Both the position numbers and the translations under genes were made by a program. Shown here in pieces: positions 17,212-26,420 of a stretch of DNA of 64,000 bases. The stretch is taken from positions 1 through 64,000 of the forward strand of contig NZ_JADYTJ010000008.1 in the NCBI RefSeq assembly GCF_021531075.1, written 5' to 3'. Numbering within the stretch: the stretch's first letter is position 1; each line of letters opens with the position of its first letter. Source of the stretch: Bacteroides caecigallinarum (lineage in GTDB: Bacteria > Bacteroidota > Bacteroidia > Bacteroidales > Bacteroidaceae). Below the pieces are notes generated by a model. That model did not search any database and was not told the DNA's origin. It was given only the letters and a program-made list of their open reading frames with translations.

Positions 17212-18186
17212 TCAATCGTGGTTGCTGTAATATTTCATAAACTGTGTTCTTTCGAATGGATTTACGCTTCCTGCAGCTTTGGCATTCATTATTCCTTTTA
17301 TGCTTTCAATGCTTTCGTAGCCTTTTGATTCCATCCAAGCAGCAAGTTCTTTAGTCATTTCGGCTATTTCCTTTTCACCGTATTTGTAGATTGCGCTGCA
17401 CACTTCTACTGCACATGCTCCTGCCAGGATAGATTTTATTACTCCTTTGCCACAATGAACGCCACCTGATATAGCGTAGTCTATCTGTGGAACTGCTGCA
17501 GAAGCAATAGCTGTCCATCTGATTTTTTCAGCAAGTTCGTTCGATTCGCTCATTACGTTTGTGCTTGTGAATGTCATTGTGTCGATGTTGATATCAGGCT
17601 GATAAAAACGGTTGAACAGCACTACTGCACCGGCTCCATTGGCATAAAGCTGGTTGATTAGTGCCACAGGGTTTGTCAGATTGTTTCCCAGTTTCATTAT
17701 TACAGGAATATTTACCGCTTTCTTGATATTTTTAAGAACATCGATATGTAGTTGTTCGAAACTTCCGTATGCATAGTCTTTGTCCGACTGTAATGAAAGT
17801 ATATTAATTTCCAGAGCATCTGCACCGGCTTCTTCCATGTGTTTTGCAAAGTCTGTCCATTCGCTTGTAGAATAGCAGTTTATGCTTGCTATTACAGGTA
17901 TACTGCAAGCCTTCTTTGCTTCTTTTATAAGTTCGATATGTTCATTGAGTGCATTCGAACGCACATATGCATTAAGATAGTCGTCGGCTTCCGGAGCACC
18001 GTAGCCGCTCATTTGTCCTGCCTGTATGTTTATCTGTTCCTCGAAAACTGATTTCAGAACAACGGCACCTGCGCCTGCTGCTTCCAGTTTTTTGATTTTC
18101 TCTACACTGTTTGTAAGACCAGAACTGCTTACTATTACAGGGTTCTTAAGTTTTAACCCTGCGAATGTGGTTGTTAGTTGTGTCAT
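17212..18186 (-). CDS. Dihydroorotate dehydrogenase-like protein
   Basis: A 324-residue TIM-barrel flavoprotein of the dihydroorotate dehydrogenase superfamily. Visible features are LKLKNPVIVSSSGLTNS at the N-terminus, ALEINILSLQ, the strand VIMKLGNNLTNP in the FMN-binding region, AISGGVHCGKGVIKSILAGA and AVEVCSA. It belongs to the group often annotated as dihydroorotate dehydrogenase-like in Bacteroidetes and need not be the pyrimidine enzyme. It is the last gene of a three-gene minus-strand operon with yggS and a DUF4494 gene. Confidence 0.85.
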   Translation of the reverse strand: MTQLTTTFAGLKLKNPVIVSSSGLTNSVEKIKKLEAAGAGAVVLKSVFEEQINIQAGQMSGYGAPEADDYLNAYVRSNALNEHIELIKEAKKACSIPVIASINCYSTSEWTDFAKHMEEAGADALEINILSLQSDKDYAYGSFEQLHIDVLKNIKKAVNIPVIMKLGNNLTNPVALINQLYANGAGAVVLFNRFYQPDINIDTMTFTSTNVMSESNELAEKIRWTAIASAAVPQIDYAISGGVHCGKGVIKSILAGACAVEVCSAIYKYGEKEIAEMTKELAAWMESKGYESIESIKGIMNAKAAGSVNPFERTQFMKYYSNHD

Positions 18187-18199
18187 AATAAATATGATT

Positions 18200-18868
18200 T
18201 TAATAGTTTCTTATTCCGAATATTTTACTTCCGATTCTTACAAGGGTACTGCCATGTCTTATTGCCAGATGATAGTCGTCCGACATTCCCATTGACAATT
18301 CTTTGAATGTTTCAGTATCCTTGAATACAGTTGATTTCAGCTCGTTGAAGTATGCTGCAAGTTTTGTAAACTCTGCTTCTATCATTGAGTCGTCATCGGT
18401 ATTTGTAGCCATACCCATTATTCCGCAGATGCATATGTTTTTCAAATCTTTCCAGTTTCCTTCTTCGAGCATGTTTGTACATTCTTCGGGAGTGAATCCG
18501 AATTTTGTTTCTTCCTGTGCTATGTGTATTTCAAGCAGACATGGAATGACTCTGTCCGATTTGGCTGCCTGTTTGTTTATTTCAGCCAGCAGCTTGTATG
18601 AATCTACGGCATGAATCATAGATATATATGGAGCAATGTACTTCACTTTATTAGTCTGTAAGTGACCTATGAAATGCCATTCAATGTCTTGCGGAAGGAT
18701 ATTATGTTTTTCTTCCAGTTCCTGTACCTTGCTTTCTCCGAAAATTCTCTGCCCTGCATCGTATGCTTCCTTTATGGCTTCGGCAGGATGAAATTTCGAT
18801 ACGGCAACGAGTTGTGTGGTTTGTGGCAACTCTGCTTTTATTTCACTTAATATTGCTTTTATATCCAT
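18200..18868 (-). CDS. yggS: YggS-family PLP homeostasis protein
   Basis: A 222-residue single-domain PLP-binding protein of the YggS/PROSC family. The PLP lysine is Lys25 in LVAVSKFHP. The family signatures FGESKVQELEEK, WHFIGHLQTNK, GIMGMATNTDD and the phosphate-binding LSMGMSDDYHLAIRHGSTLVRIGSKIFG are present. The family buffers free pyridoxal 5'-phosphate and affects amino-acid metabolism. It has 12-13 bp gaps to both neighbours. Confidence 0.95.
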   Translation of the reverse strand: MDIKAILSEIKAELPQTTQLVAVSKFHPAEAIKEAYDAGQRIFGESKVQELEEKHNILPQDIEWHFIGHLQTNKVKYIAPYISMIHAVDSYKLLAEINKQAAKSDRVIPCLLEIHIAQEETKFGFTPEECTNMLEEGNWKDLKNICICGIMGMATNTDDDSMIEAEFTKLAAYFNELKSTVFKDTETFKELSMGMSDDYHLAIRHGSTLVRIGSKIFGIRNY

Positions 18869-18880
18869 GATTGATTTTCC

Positions 18881-19360
18881 TTATCTGTTTGCTGCATCTG
18901 CAAATTCCGGTTTCACATCCGGTTCTGCTGAGTATGGATAAACATCCATTATGGCAGTTTCGGCTACAGAGGCTATCACGTAGTCGGCCATTGTACCCTT
19001 CATGCCTTCGTCCAACTTTTTGATGGAATCTTTCAGGTCGGCAGCCTGAACCAGTACATTTGTGGCTGTTTTCTTTTCTGCACCGCTCTTTTCGTCAAGA
19101 GTTATGAAATAAAGCTTGCATTTAAACCATTTGTCGGCTTCGTCGTCTTCGCAGAAGAAGAGTTCGCTGTAGTTTGCCCTCTTTATGTCCGATACTGTGA
19201 ATTCACCGCTTATGAATGGTGTTATTTCTTCTATTATTCTTGATTCGGCTTCAGTAAAGCTCAGAGCATCTACCAGGTATGGTTCTGTAACCTTTTTGTT
19301 CATGCCGTTTTCAGCGACTTTTTCGTATCTGATTTTGCATTCAAACCAATTATGCATCAT
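18881..19360 (-). CDS. DUF4494 domain protein
   Basis: A 159-residue cytoplasmic protein starting M(M)HNWFECKIRYEKVAENGMNKKVTEPYLVDALSFTEAE, the hallmark of the Bacteroidetes family DUF4494. Function unknown. The first Met of the pair at 19360 or the second at 19357 could be used. It is the first gene of the operon with yggS and the dihydroorotate dehydrogenase-like gene, with a -7 box about 47 bp upstream. Confidence 0.88.
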   Translation of the reverse strand: MMHNWFECKIRYEKVAENGMNKKVTEPYLVDALSFTEAESRIIEEITPFISGEFTVSDIKRANYSELFFCEDDEADKWFKCKLYFITLDEKSGAEKKTATNVLVQAADLKDSIKKLDEGMKGTMADYVIASVAETAIMDVYPYSAEPDVKPEFADAANR

Positions 19361-19406
19361 GTTATTTCTCTTTTTTATATTAAATACTATATGTAATTTA
19401 TTTCGA

Positions 19407-19414
19407 CAAAGATA
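19407..19414 (-). promoter_or_regulatory. Putative -7 box of the DUF4494-yggS operon
   Basis: The minus strand reads TATCTTTG, an exact TAnnTTTG match, 47 bp upstream of the start codon. No exact -33 TTTG is found at the usual distance. Confidence 0.5.
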
Positions 19415-19490
19415 GTATTTATTTGTAAACAGTGTACGAAAACGGACAAAACTTTCTAAGCGGTTAGTTGTTTTATTTGGCTAATCAGTT

Positions 19491-19498
19491 TATATTTG
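19491..19498 (+). promoter_or_regulatory. Putative -7 box of the aminotransferase gene
   Basis: TATATTTG is an exact TAnnTTTG match 30 bp upstream of the ATG at 19529. A well-placed -33 element is not obvious. Confidence 0.5.
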
Positions 19499-19528
19499 CA
19501 GTCAAAATTTTATATAACATAATAAATT

Positions 19529-20731
19529 ATGCCACAAATATCCATAAGAGGAAACGAAATGCCGGAATCGCCAATCAGAAAATTGGCTCCATTGGCCGAA
19601 GCTGCGAAAGAAAGAGGTATTCATGTGTATCACCTGAATATAGGTCAGCCTGACCTGCCAACTCCACGAGCGGCATTGGACGCAATTCGTAATATAGACC
19701 GTACTGTGTTGGAGTACAGTCCTAGCCAGGGATATAGAAGCTATCGTGAGAAGCTGGTTGGTTATTACAAGAAATATGATATTAATCTTACTGCAGACGA
19801 TATTATAATCACTACTGGTGGATCAGAGGCAGTGCTGTTCGCTTTCATGAGTTGCCTTAATCCGGGCGACGAAATCATTGTGCCCGAACCGGCATATGCC
19901 AACTATATGGCTTTTGCCATTTCTGCCGGTGCTGTAATCAGAACAGTTACTACTACCATCGAAGAAGGATTCTCATTGCCTAAGGTAGAGAAGTTCGAGG
20001 AGCTTATCAACGAACGTACCAAGGGTATCCTTATTTGTAATCCTAATAATCCTACAGGCTATCTTTATACTCGCAGAGAGATGAACCAGATACGCGACCT
20101 GGTAAAGAAGTATGACCTTTTCCTTTTCTCGGACGAGGTGTACAGGGAGTTTATATATACTGGTTCACCTTATATTTCTGCATGTCATCTTGAGGGTATA
20201 GAGCAGAATGTAGTTCTTATAGACTCTGTATCGAAGAGATATTCAGAGTGCGGAATCCGTATAGGTGCGCTTATCACCAAGAATCCGGAAGTACGTAAAG
20301 CCGTGATGAAGTTCTGTCAGGCAAGACTAAGTCCTCCACTGATAGGACAGATAGCTGCCGAGGCATCGCTTGACGAACCGGATGAATATTCACGCGAGAC
20401 TTACGACGAGTATGTGGAACGCAGAAAATGTCTGATTGACGGACTGAACAGAATTCCCGGAGTGTATTCGCCTATTCCTATGGGAGCTTTCTATACCGTG
20501 GCAAAACTGCCTGTTGATGACAGCGAGAAGTTCTGTGCATGGTGCTTGTCTGAGTTCGAGTACGAAGGTGAGACTGTGATGCTTGCTCCTGCCAGTGGTT
20601 TCTACACCACACCGGGTGCCGGAAAGAATGAGGTCCGACTGGCATACGTATTGAAGAAAGAAGATTTGGTTCGTTCGCTTTTCGTTCTGAGAAAGGCGCT
20701 TGAAGCATATCCTGGAAGAGTTGACGAATAA
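19529..20731 (+). CDS. Class I/II PLP aminotransferase (aspartate aminotransferase-like)
   Basis: A 400-residue fold-type I aminotransferase. Motifs are NPNNPTG at 171-177, the PLP-ring Asp in SDEVYREF (Asp202) and the Schiff-base Lys236 in DSVSKRYSECGIRIG. The N-terminus lacks a signal and the length is normal. It probably transfers amino groups between aspartate or a related amino acid and 2-oxoglutarate. The sequence does not fix the substrate. It is followed 6 bp later by a permease gene and is likely co-transcribed with it. Confidence 0.9.
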   Translation: MPQISIRGNEMPESPIRKLAPLAEAAKERGIHVYHLNIGQPDLPTPRAALDAIRNIDRTVLEYSPSQGYRSYREKLVGYYKKYDINLTADDIIITTGGSEAVLFAFMSCLNPGDEIIVPEPAYANYMAFAISAGAVIRTVTTTIEEGFSLPKVEKFEELINERTKGILICNPNNPTGYLYTRREMNQIRDLVKKYDLFLFSDEVYREFIYTGSPYISACHLEGIEQNVVLIDSVSKRYSECGIRIGALITKNPEVRKAVMKFCQARLSPPLIGQIAAEASLDEPDEYSRETYDEYVERRKCLIDGLNRIPGVYSPIPMGAFYTVAKLPVDDSEKFCAWCLSEFEYEGETVMLAPASGFYTTPGAGKNEVRLAYVLKKEDLVRSLFVLRKALEAYPGRVDE

Positions 20732-20737
20732 TAATGT

Positions 20738-21982
20738 ATGAACTGGAAACTGTTTATCGCCCGTCGTATCTACAGGAATAATGACGGAAACAAGGAAGTA
20801 TCGAAGCCGGCTGTGCGCATTGCTATGGCCGGCATTTCTATTGGCCTGGCAGTGATGATAGTGTCGGTGGCAGTGGTTATAGGTTTCAAGAACCAGGTGC
20901 GCGATAAAGTTGTGGGTCTCGCATCCGAAGTTATAGTGACCAGTCTGGACGATGCACAGCTGTATATGACAGCTCCGATAGCAGCCGATGACAGTCTGAT
21001 GGAGGTTCTTTCGAAGAAACCGGACATTAGTCATGTGCAGCGATATTCCGTCAAGCCTGGGATGATTATGACGGATGATAGTTTTCAGGGAATGGTAGTG
21101 AAAGGAGTGGGGCAGGAGTATGACCTGAGCTATATCCGTGAGCACATTGTGGAAGGCGAGATACCGGAGTTTACCGATACAGCAGCTACCAACAGTGTAC
21201 TCGTATCAAAGAATATGGCCGACAAACTGAAACTTAAAACCGGCGACAAAATCTATACCTACTATGTGGATGATAATGTGCGTGCCCGAAGACTGACTGT
21301 GGCTGCCATATACCAGACAAATTTCTCGGCTTTCGATGATTATTTTCTTCTGACAGACATTTATACTGTAAACCGACTCAATAAATGGGAGTCCGATCAG
21401 GTGAGCGGAATAGAGATAGACGTGGACGATTACTCGCGCATTGATGCCGTGAACGATGATATCCGTACAAGTCTGTTCGATGCGTCCGACAGATACGGGC
21501 AGAGCTATTTCTCGCGTACCATAGTAGAGGCTAATCCTCAGATTTTTGCGTGGCTGGATTTGCTTGATCTGAACGTTTGGGTAATACTGATACTTATGAC
21601 AGGTGTGGCCGGATTTACCATGATTTCCGGTCTGTTGATAATAATACTGGAACGCACTAATATGATTGGTGTACTGAAAGCTATGGGTGCGGACAATAAT
21701 TCGATAAGGAAAATCTTCCTTTCGTTTTCGGTATTCCTTATAGGGCGTGGCATGCTGTGGGGTAATGTGATAGGACTTTCGCTCTGCATGATACAGTATT
21801 TCTTCGAACCGGTAAAACTTGATCCTTCAGTTTATTACGTAAGTTCTGTTCCTATAGAACTGAATTTCCTTATATATATCCTGCTCAATATATTTACATT
21901 GGTTGTTTCTGTATTGATGCTTGTGGGACCGTCTTATCTCATAAGCCGTATTCATCCGGCACGTTCCATCAGATATGAATAA
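20738..21982 (+). CDS. ABC transporter permease, FtsX/LolC-E-type
   Basis: A 414-residue inner-membrane protein: one N-terminal membrane segment (MAGISIGLAVMIVSVAVVIGF), a large periplasmic MacB-like domain (about 60-270), then three C-terminal segments (VWVILILMTGVAGFTMISGLL, FLSFSVFLIGRGMLWGNVIG, FLIYILLNIFTLVVSVLML). The end YLISRIHPARSIRYE matches the LolC/LolE pattern. It probably takes part in lipoprotein release from the inner membrane together with an ATPase encoded elsewhere. An array of palindromes starts 18 bp after its stop. Confidence 0.87.
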   Translation: MNWKLFIARRIYRNNDGNKEVSKPAVRIAMAGISIGLAVMIVSVAVVIGFKNQVRDKVVGLASEVIVTSLDDAQLYMTAPIAADDSLMEVLSKKPDISHVQRYSVKPGMIMTDDSFQGMVVKGVGQEYDLSYIREHIVEGEIPEFTDTAATNSVLVSKNMADKLKLKTGDKIYTYYVDDNVRARRLTVAAIYQTNFSAFDDYFLLTDIYTVNRLNKWESDQVSGIEIDVDDYSRIDAVNDDIRTSLFDASDRYGQSYFSRTIVEANPQIFAWLDLLDLNVWVILILMTGVAGFTMISGLLIIILERTNMIGVLKAMGADNNSIRKIFLSFSVFLIGRGMLWGNVIGLSLCMIQYFFEPVKLDPSVYYVSSVPIELNFLIYILLNIFTLVVSVLMLVGPSYLISRIHPARSIRYE

Positions 21983-22000
21983 ATCTAAACATAATTAGAG

Positions 22001-22088
22001 TCACACGTTCGTGTCACTATCGTTACACCCGGGTGTCACTATAGTTACACGTTCGTGTTACTGTCGTCACACGAACGTGTAACGCTAA
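22001..22088. repeat. Four 22-bp palindromic units (ACACGTTCGTGT type)
   Basis: Four units of 17 bp at 22001, 22023, 22045 and 22067 have an exact 22-bp period: TCACACGTTCGTGTCAC, TTACACCCGGGTGTCAC, TTACACGTTCGTGTTAC, TCACACGAACGTGTAAC. The spacers are TATCG, TATAG and TGTCG. Units 3 and 4 can pair into a perfect 15-bp stem with a 10-nt loop. The array ends in GCTAATTT, like its twin at 42995. It lies between convergent genes. No T-tract adjoins it. Confidence 0.9.
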
Positions 22089-22112
22089 TTTATTCAGTCA
22101 ATTTCATATAAA

Positions 22113-22158
22113 ACGAAATGTCCGATACTGGAATAAAACCCGATATCGGACATTTCGT
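22113..22158. terminator. Perfect 15-bp stem between convergent genes
   Basis: ACGAAATGTCCGATA (22113-22127) and TATCGGACATTTCGT (22144-22158) pair perfectly around a 16-nt loop. It lies 25 bp beyond the stop of the Crp/Fnr gene on the minus strand. The flanks are AT-rich but without a long U-tract, so it could terminate in either direction. Confidence 0.6.
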
Positions 22159-22182
22159 ATTTATACATCATCTTTGGCTGTG

Positions 22183-22884
22183 TCAACCTATCTTGCTTAT
22201 TTTCTTAAGTTTCTCCTCGTCTATAAGTTTTATCTTTCTTCCGTCTATTATTATCAGTTTTTCAGCTGCAAAGTTCGAAAGTGTACGTATGGCATTCGAT
22301 GTTGTCATGTTCGAAAGGTTTGCCAGGTCTTCGCGCGATAGATATATGCTAAGCGTGCACTGGTCTTCTTCCACTCCGTATGTATCTTTCAGGAACAGAA
22401 GCGATTCAGCCAATCGTCCGCGGATATGTTTCTGTGTAAGGCTTACAGTCCTTTCGTCGGATATACCCAAGTCGATGGAAAGCTGTCTGATGAAGAAAAG
22501 TCCCAATTGGGCATTTTCCTCCAAAAGTTTAACTATACATGTCATAGGGATAAGGCATATTGTGCATGGCTCGAATGCCGCAGCTGCTGTAACGAAGTTT
22601 TCGTTTGCAAAATATGCTCTGTAGGCGAAGTACTCTTTGTCTTTTATCACTCTTATTATCTGGCTTCTTCCGCCGACCCCGTCTTTATAGATTTTCACCT
22701 TTCCTTTCAGCAGGCACATCAGGTGCTTAGGTGTTTCTCCTTCGCAATAGATGGTTTCGTTTTTCTTATACTTCTGAATCGTAAAATTCTGCGCTAGATA
22801 ATCTTTTTGGGCGTCGGTTAATGGTTGCCACAAATCGGGAATGCTTTCGGCAATCTCAGTCTCAGATAATTCTTTTTTTACCAT
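22183..22884 (-). CDS. Crp/Fnr-family transcriptional regulator
   Basis: A 233-residue regulator with an N-terminal cyclic-nucleotide-binding-like beta-roll (about 30-140, with KNETIYCEGETPKHLMCLLKGKVKIYKDG) and a C-terminal winged helix-turn-helix (LSREDLANLSNMTTSNAIRTLSNFAAEKLI). It has no Fnr-type N-terminal cysteine cluster. The signal it senses is unknown. It is divergent from the DUF5686 gene, and the 115-bp gap holds a -7 box for each direction. Confidence 0.92.
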   Translation of the reverse strand: MVKKELSETEIAESIPDLWQPLTDAQKDYLAQNFTIQKYKKNETIYCEGETPKHLMCLLKGKVKIYKDGVGGRSQIIRVIKDKEYFAYRAYFANENFVTAAAAFEPCTICLIPMTCIVKLLEENAQLGLFFIRQLSIDLGISDERTVSLTQKHIRGRLAESLLFLKDTYGVEEDQCTLSIYLSREDLANLSNMTTSNAIRTLSNFAAEKLIIIDGRKIKLIDEEKLKKISKIG

Positions 22885-22912
22885 AGATGTTATAAAAACG
22901 TGTTATATAGCA

Positions 22913-22920
22913 CAAAGATA
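22913..22920 (-). promoter_or_regulatory. Putative -7 box of the Crp/Fnr gene
   Basis: The minus strand reads TATCTTTG, an exact TAnnTTTG match 29 bp upstream of the start codon. No clear -33 is seen. Confidence 0.5.
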
Positions 22921-22983
22921 CTAATAAAAAATTAATAATATGTTTTTTTACCATTAAAAATATACGTTTCGACGGGTTTTGTG

Positions 22984-22991
22984 TATTTTTG
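22984..22991 (+). promoter_or_regulatory. Putative -7 box close to the DUF5686 start codon
   Basis: TATTTTTG matches TAnnTTTG and ends only 8 bp before the ATG at 23000. If it is used, transcription would begin at or next to the start codon, giving an essentially leaderless mRNA. It also argues against the ATG at 22979. Confidence 0.4.
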
Positions 22992-22999
22992 CTATTGAT

Positions 23000-25198
23000 A
23001 TGTCGTATACGCTCAAAAATGGGAAATTGAGATTGGTGCATCTTTTCTTGATGTTTTTGGGAATGATGTCATTGATAGGGAAGGCAGAGAACATTATTTC
23101 ACTGTTTCCCAAGAACCGTTTTGTTCCGGACTCCATAATGGACAAGGTGTATTCTTCTGCTTCTATCTATTCAAATGAAGTAAAGAGCTATAAGGCAAAT
23201 ATGTATCTGAAGGGGATGGTAACTGTGCATAAAAAAAACAGGATAATAAAGTACATCCCTTCTATGTTCAAGTTGGAGGACAGTATAAGCAATTATATGC
23301 ATGAATCAATAAGCGAACTCCAATATACAGCTCCTTCCATTTACGACAGGAAGATCAAGGCAATGGTATCTACTTTCAAAAACCAGAGGAGCGAGGTGTT
23401 TGATATCATGGACTATATGAAGTTTAATGTATATTCCAGTTCGTTGATGGGAGATAAAGTCTTGTCTCCATTGAACAGGCAGTCTAGGGTTCATTATAGA
23501 TATGTGCTTGATAGCTTGTCCGTTATCAATAATAAGGTTTGTTATAAAATACTTGTCCATCCACGATACAAGAGTACAAAACTGGTAGACGGGTATATGT
23601 GGATATATGTCGACGACTGGTCGGTACATAGTTTTGATTTTGAGGGGGCTTATGGCTTGATAGATTTCAGAATCAAAGCTTATATGGGTAATACTCCGCA
23701 GACTAAGTACCTTCCGTGCTATATGGATATTGATATGCATTTCAGGTTCCTGAAAAATCATCTGCAGATGCGGTATTCCGGGTGGCTGGACTATTCAGAG
23801 GTCAAGTTTAAGGAATTGGGAGAGATTATCTATATAAAAAAGGATAAAAGCAAGTATAATCTGTCGAATTCGTATACATTGACATGCGATACCAGCAGGC
23901 TTATTACCGATTATAAGGCTTTTTCAAGGATAAGACCTTTCCCTCTTACATACGAGGAGGAGCAGATGTACAAGGATAAAATGGAGCGCAGGATTATGGA
24001 CCGGAAGAAGCAGGTGAAAGATTCCATAGAAAGTCTGGATATGCCCAAAAGCCAGGTGTTCCTGGGACAGTTGGGAGATGCTCTGATAAATTCGTATGAT
24101 ATAGACTTGCCTAAGGTTGGTAGTATAAACTGTTCGCCGCTCATCAATCCGCTGTTGCTCAGTTACAGTCATCGTAATGGTATTTCGTACAGACAGGTAT
24201 ACAAGTATAACAAACTGTTTTACGATGGGCGCCTTCTCAGAATAGCCCCACAGATAGGTTATAACTTCACTAAAAAGGAATTATATGCCAAGGCAGATGT
24301 GGAGTATGTGTATAATCCGCGAAAGCATGGCGCTGTGGAACTTCATGTGGGAAACGGTAACAGAATTTACAGTAGTGTTGTGCTGGACCAGCTTGAGGCA
24401 ATGCCGGACAGTACGTTCTCTTTCGACGGTTTGGATTTGGATTATTTCAAGGATATTTATGTAAATCTGTCGCATAATATTGAAATAATTAATGGATTGA
24501 CTCTTTGGACCGGCCTTTCGATGCACTGGCGATATACGAAAAGCACTCCTGAGCTTGACGCACGAGTACGCTCAAGATATAATAGTTTTGCCCCTAGATT
24601 AAGAATAGAATGGACCCCCGGGATGTACTATTATATGAATGGCAACCGAAAAATAAATGTCGGTTCGTATTATCCTACTTTTATAGCCGATTACGAACGT
24701 GGTATTAAGGTTTTCAAGAGTTCGGGTGAATATGAACGACTGGAGTTGTCGGCAGAGCAGATTATAAAGGTAAGGAATATTCACAATATAGCTTATCACG
24801 TGGGTTGTGGCTTCTTTCTTAATCAGGAGGATATGTATTTTGTGGACTACGTGAATTTTGCCAATAGAAATCTGCCGCAGGGATGGAATGACGACATTGG
24901 TGGAACATTCCAGATGCTGGATGGAAGATGGTATAATGCGTCAAGCCATTATGTCCGTGGAAATATGACATATGAATCGCCTTTCATATTGCTTTATCCA
25001 GTGAGCAAACTTCTTTCCTTCATCCAGAAGGAAAGAATATATGCAGGTATATTGTTTATGCCACATTTAAACCCTTATATAGAAATTGGATATGGGATAG
25101 GAACACATATTTTTGATGCAGGCGTGTTCGTGGGAAACGAGCGTGGCAAGTTTACATCCATAGGATGTAAGTTTACGTTCGAATTGTTCAACAAATAG
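23000..25198 (+). CDS. DUF5686-family outer-membrane protein
   Basis: 732 residues from the start MSYTLKNGKLR. An ATG at 22979 in the same frame lies upstream of the probable promoter. The N-terminus holds a signal-anchor-like segment (LVHLFLMFLGMMSLIGKA). The body contains the DUF5686 pattern: an early conserved block (SNEVKSYKANMYLKG), a mid-protein beta domain (GYMWIYVDDWSVHSFDF) and a long C-terminal barrel-like part ending FTSIGCKFTFELFNK. The family is found in Bacteroidetes, often with a carboxypeptidase-regulatory-like domain in front. None is visible here. Function unknown. Confidence 0.75.
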   Translation: MSYTLKNGKLRLVHLFLMFLGMMSLIGKAENIISLFPKNRFVPDSIMDKVYSSASIYSNEVKSYKANMYLKGMVTVHKKNRIIKYIPSMFKLEDSISNYMHESISELQYTAPSIYDRKIKAMVSTFKNQRSEVFDIMDYMKFNVYSSSLMGDKVLSPLNRQSRVHYRYVLDSLSVINNKVCYKILVHPRYKSTKLVDGYMWIYVDDWSVHSFDFEGAYGLIDFRIKAYMGNTPQTKYLPCYMDIDMHFRFLKNHLQMRYSGWLDYSEVKFKELGEIIYIKKDKSKYNLSNSYTLTCDTSRLITDYKAFSRIRPFPLTYEEEQMYKDKMERRIMDRKKQVKDSIESLDMPKSQVFLGQLGDALINSYDIDLPKVGSINCSPLINPLLLSYSHRNGISYRQVYKYNKLFYDGRLLRIAPQIGYNFTKKELYAKADVEYVYNPRKHGAVELHVGNGNRIYSSVVLDQLEAMPDSTFSFDGLDLDYFKDIYVNLSHNIEIINGLTLWTGLSMHWRYTKSTPELDARVRSRYNSFAPRLRIEWTPGMYYYMNGNRKINVGSYYPTFIADYERGIKVFKSSGEYERLELSAEQIIKVRNIHNIAYHVGCGFFLNQEDMYFVDYVNFANRNLPQGWNDDIGGTFQMLDGRWYNASSHYVRGNMTYESPFILLYPVSKLLSFIQKERIYAGILFMPHLNPYIEIGYGIGTHIFDAGVFVGNERGKFTSIGCKFTFELFNK

Positions 25199-25210
25199 GG
25201 TAGTGTGTTA

Positions 25211-26371
25211 CTATTTTCTCATGTAGTCACTCTTGTGGCGTGTTATGTAGCCAATTTTCAGACTAAGGCTATACAGAGGACGCATTATATCGTATATGAA
25301 CAGATAGCCGGAAACATTTTCTCCCATAGCTTTTGCAGTTTTGCAGAACACGGTCATTACGATTATTGTTCTTATAGTCCATGCTGCAAGTGTACATGCA
25401 GTGAAAATCCATTCATTGTTCAATATAGCCATACACAAAACGGCTATTGCTGAAAGATTGAACAATAGTGCCGACCAGGTTTCAATACTGTTTGAAATTC
25501 TGGCTTTTCCTCTGTAATGATTTCCTGTCACTTCATAGCCTATTTTGTCGTCTTTCCATATCTTTTTGTACTCCGGTAATGGCATACGCATTATGCTGTT
25601 TGAATCGACGCAAACTTTTGTGTTATTCTTGTTTGCTATTTCATTGATAAACAAGTCGTCGTCACCTCTGGAGAGTGTAAGTTGATTATAGAAACCTTTG
25701 TGTTGTTGGTATATCTCCTTGCGATATGCCATGTTTCTTCCTATACCCATATAAGGCTTTCTGCCGATAGCCTTTCCCAGATACCGCATGGAAAGCATCA
25801 GCATATCCGATATTATTCTTTTTGTGAATATGCCATTTCCATTGTCGTAATTGCAATAACCTAAAACTATATCTATTCCTGGAACAAAGTTTCTTGACAT
25901 GCTTTTTAGCCAGTTTTTACTTTCAGGTTTGCAATATGGCTCCGTCACTACAATCCAGTCGTACTTGCTGGCCTTTATACCCATTGCCACACCTAATTTC
26001 TTCCTGCTGACGTATCTGGCAGATTTTGGAATGAATGTGCGATATAGATGGTGGTAGCGGTTTCCCAGTATTTTCAGAATATCTTCATCTTCACCAGCCG
26101 ATTCGTCGTTTACCACTATAACTTCGAACTCCGGATAGTCCTGTTCAAGTATTGATGGCAGATTTTCCTTAAGCATGCTTGCCGAGTCCTTAGTTACCAA
26201 AATTACGGATAGAGGAGGACAGTTTGTGTTTTCCGGAAGCTTGTTCTGCTGTTTGTTGCTTTTGAATAATCTGCTGTACGGAAACAGAAAGTAATATATC
26301 TGAATTAAAAACATCAGTCCGCAGAATATCTGCAAGAATAGAATAGCCGAATTGTAGTCTATGTTTATCAT
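25211..26371 (-). CDS. Glycosyltransferase family 2, membrane-bound
   Basis: 386 residues from the start MINIDYNSAILF. The ATG 30 bp upstream is disfavoured because a -7 box at 26399-26406 overlaps it. One N-terminal membrane segment (AILFLQIFCGLMFLIQIYYFLF) precedes a GT-A domain with SVILVTKDSASML, the acidic EVIVVNDESAGEDED and GDDDLFINEIANKN. Two or three membrane segments follow near the C-terminus (LFNLSAIAVLCMAIL, IFTACTLAAWTIRTIIVM). It would transfer a sugar from a nucleotide donor at the inner face of the membrane. Substrate unknown. Confidence 0.88.
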   Translation of the reverse strand: MINIDYNSAILFLQIFCGLMFLIQIYYFLFPYSRLFKSNKQQNKLPENTNCPPLSVILVTKDSASMLKENLPSILEQDYPEFEVIVVNDESAGEDEDILKILGNRYHHLYRTFIPKSARYVSRKKLGVAMGIKASKYDWIVVTEPYCKPESKNWLKSMSRNFVPGIDIVLGYCNYDNGNGIFTKRIISDMLMLSMRYLGKAIGRKPYMGIGRNMAYRKEIYQQHKGFYNQLTLSRGDDDLFINEIANKNNTKVCVDSNSIMRMPLPEYKKIWKDDKIGYEVTGNHYRGKARISNSIETWSALLFNLSAIAVLCMAILNNEWIFTACTLAAWTIRTIIVMTVFCKTAKAMGENVSGYLFIYDIMRPLYSLSLKIGYITRHKSDYMRK

Positions 26372-26398
26372 ATCTTGTTTGTTTTCTGAAAAGTCATG

Positions 26399-26406
26399 CA
26401 AAAGTA
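26399..26406 (-). promoter_or_regulatory. Putative -7 box of the glycosyltransferase gene
   Basis: The minus strand reads TACTTTTG (TAnnTTTG), 27 bp upstream of the ATG at 26371. Its position supports that start over the one at 26401. Confidence 0.5.
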
Positions 26407-26420
26407 GTTCAAATTTTCAG

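Noticed and set aside
20390-21145. 251-residue open frame on the minus strand
   Set aside because: It overlaps the aminotransferase and permease genes, which have clear family motifs. The product has no recognisable motif and is His/Cys-rich, as expected from antisense of coding DNA.
22001-22088. CRISPR-like array
   Set aside because: Units are 17 bp palindromes with constant 5-bp spacers, no variable 30-bp spacers, and no cas genes in the window.
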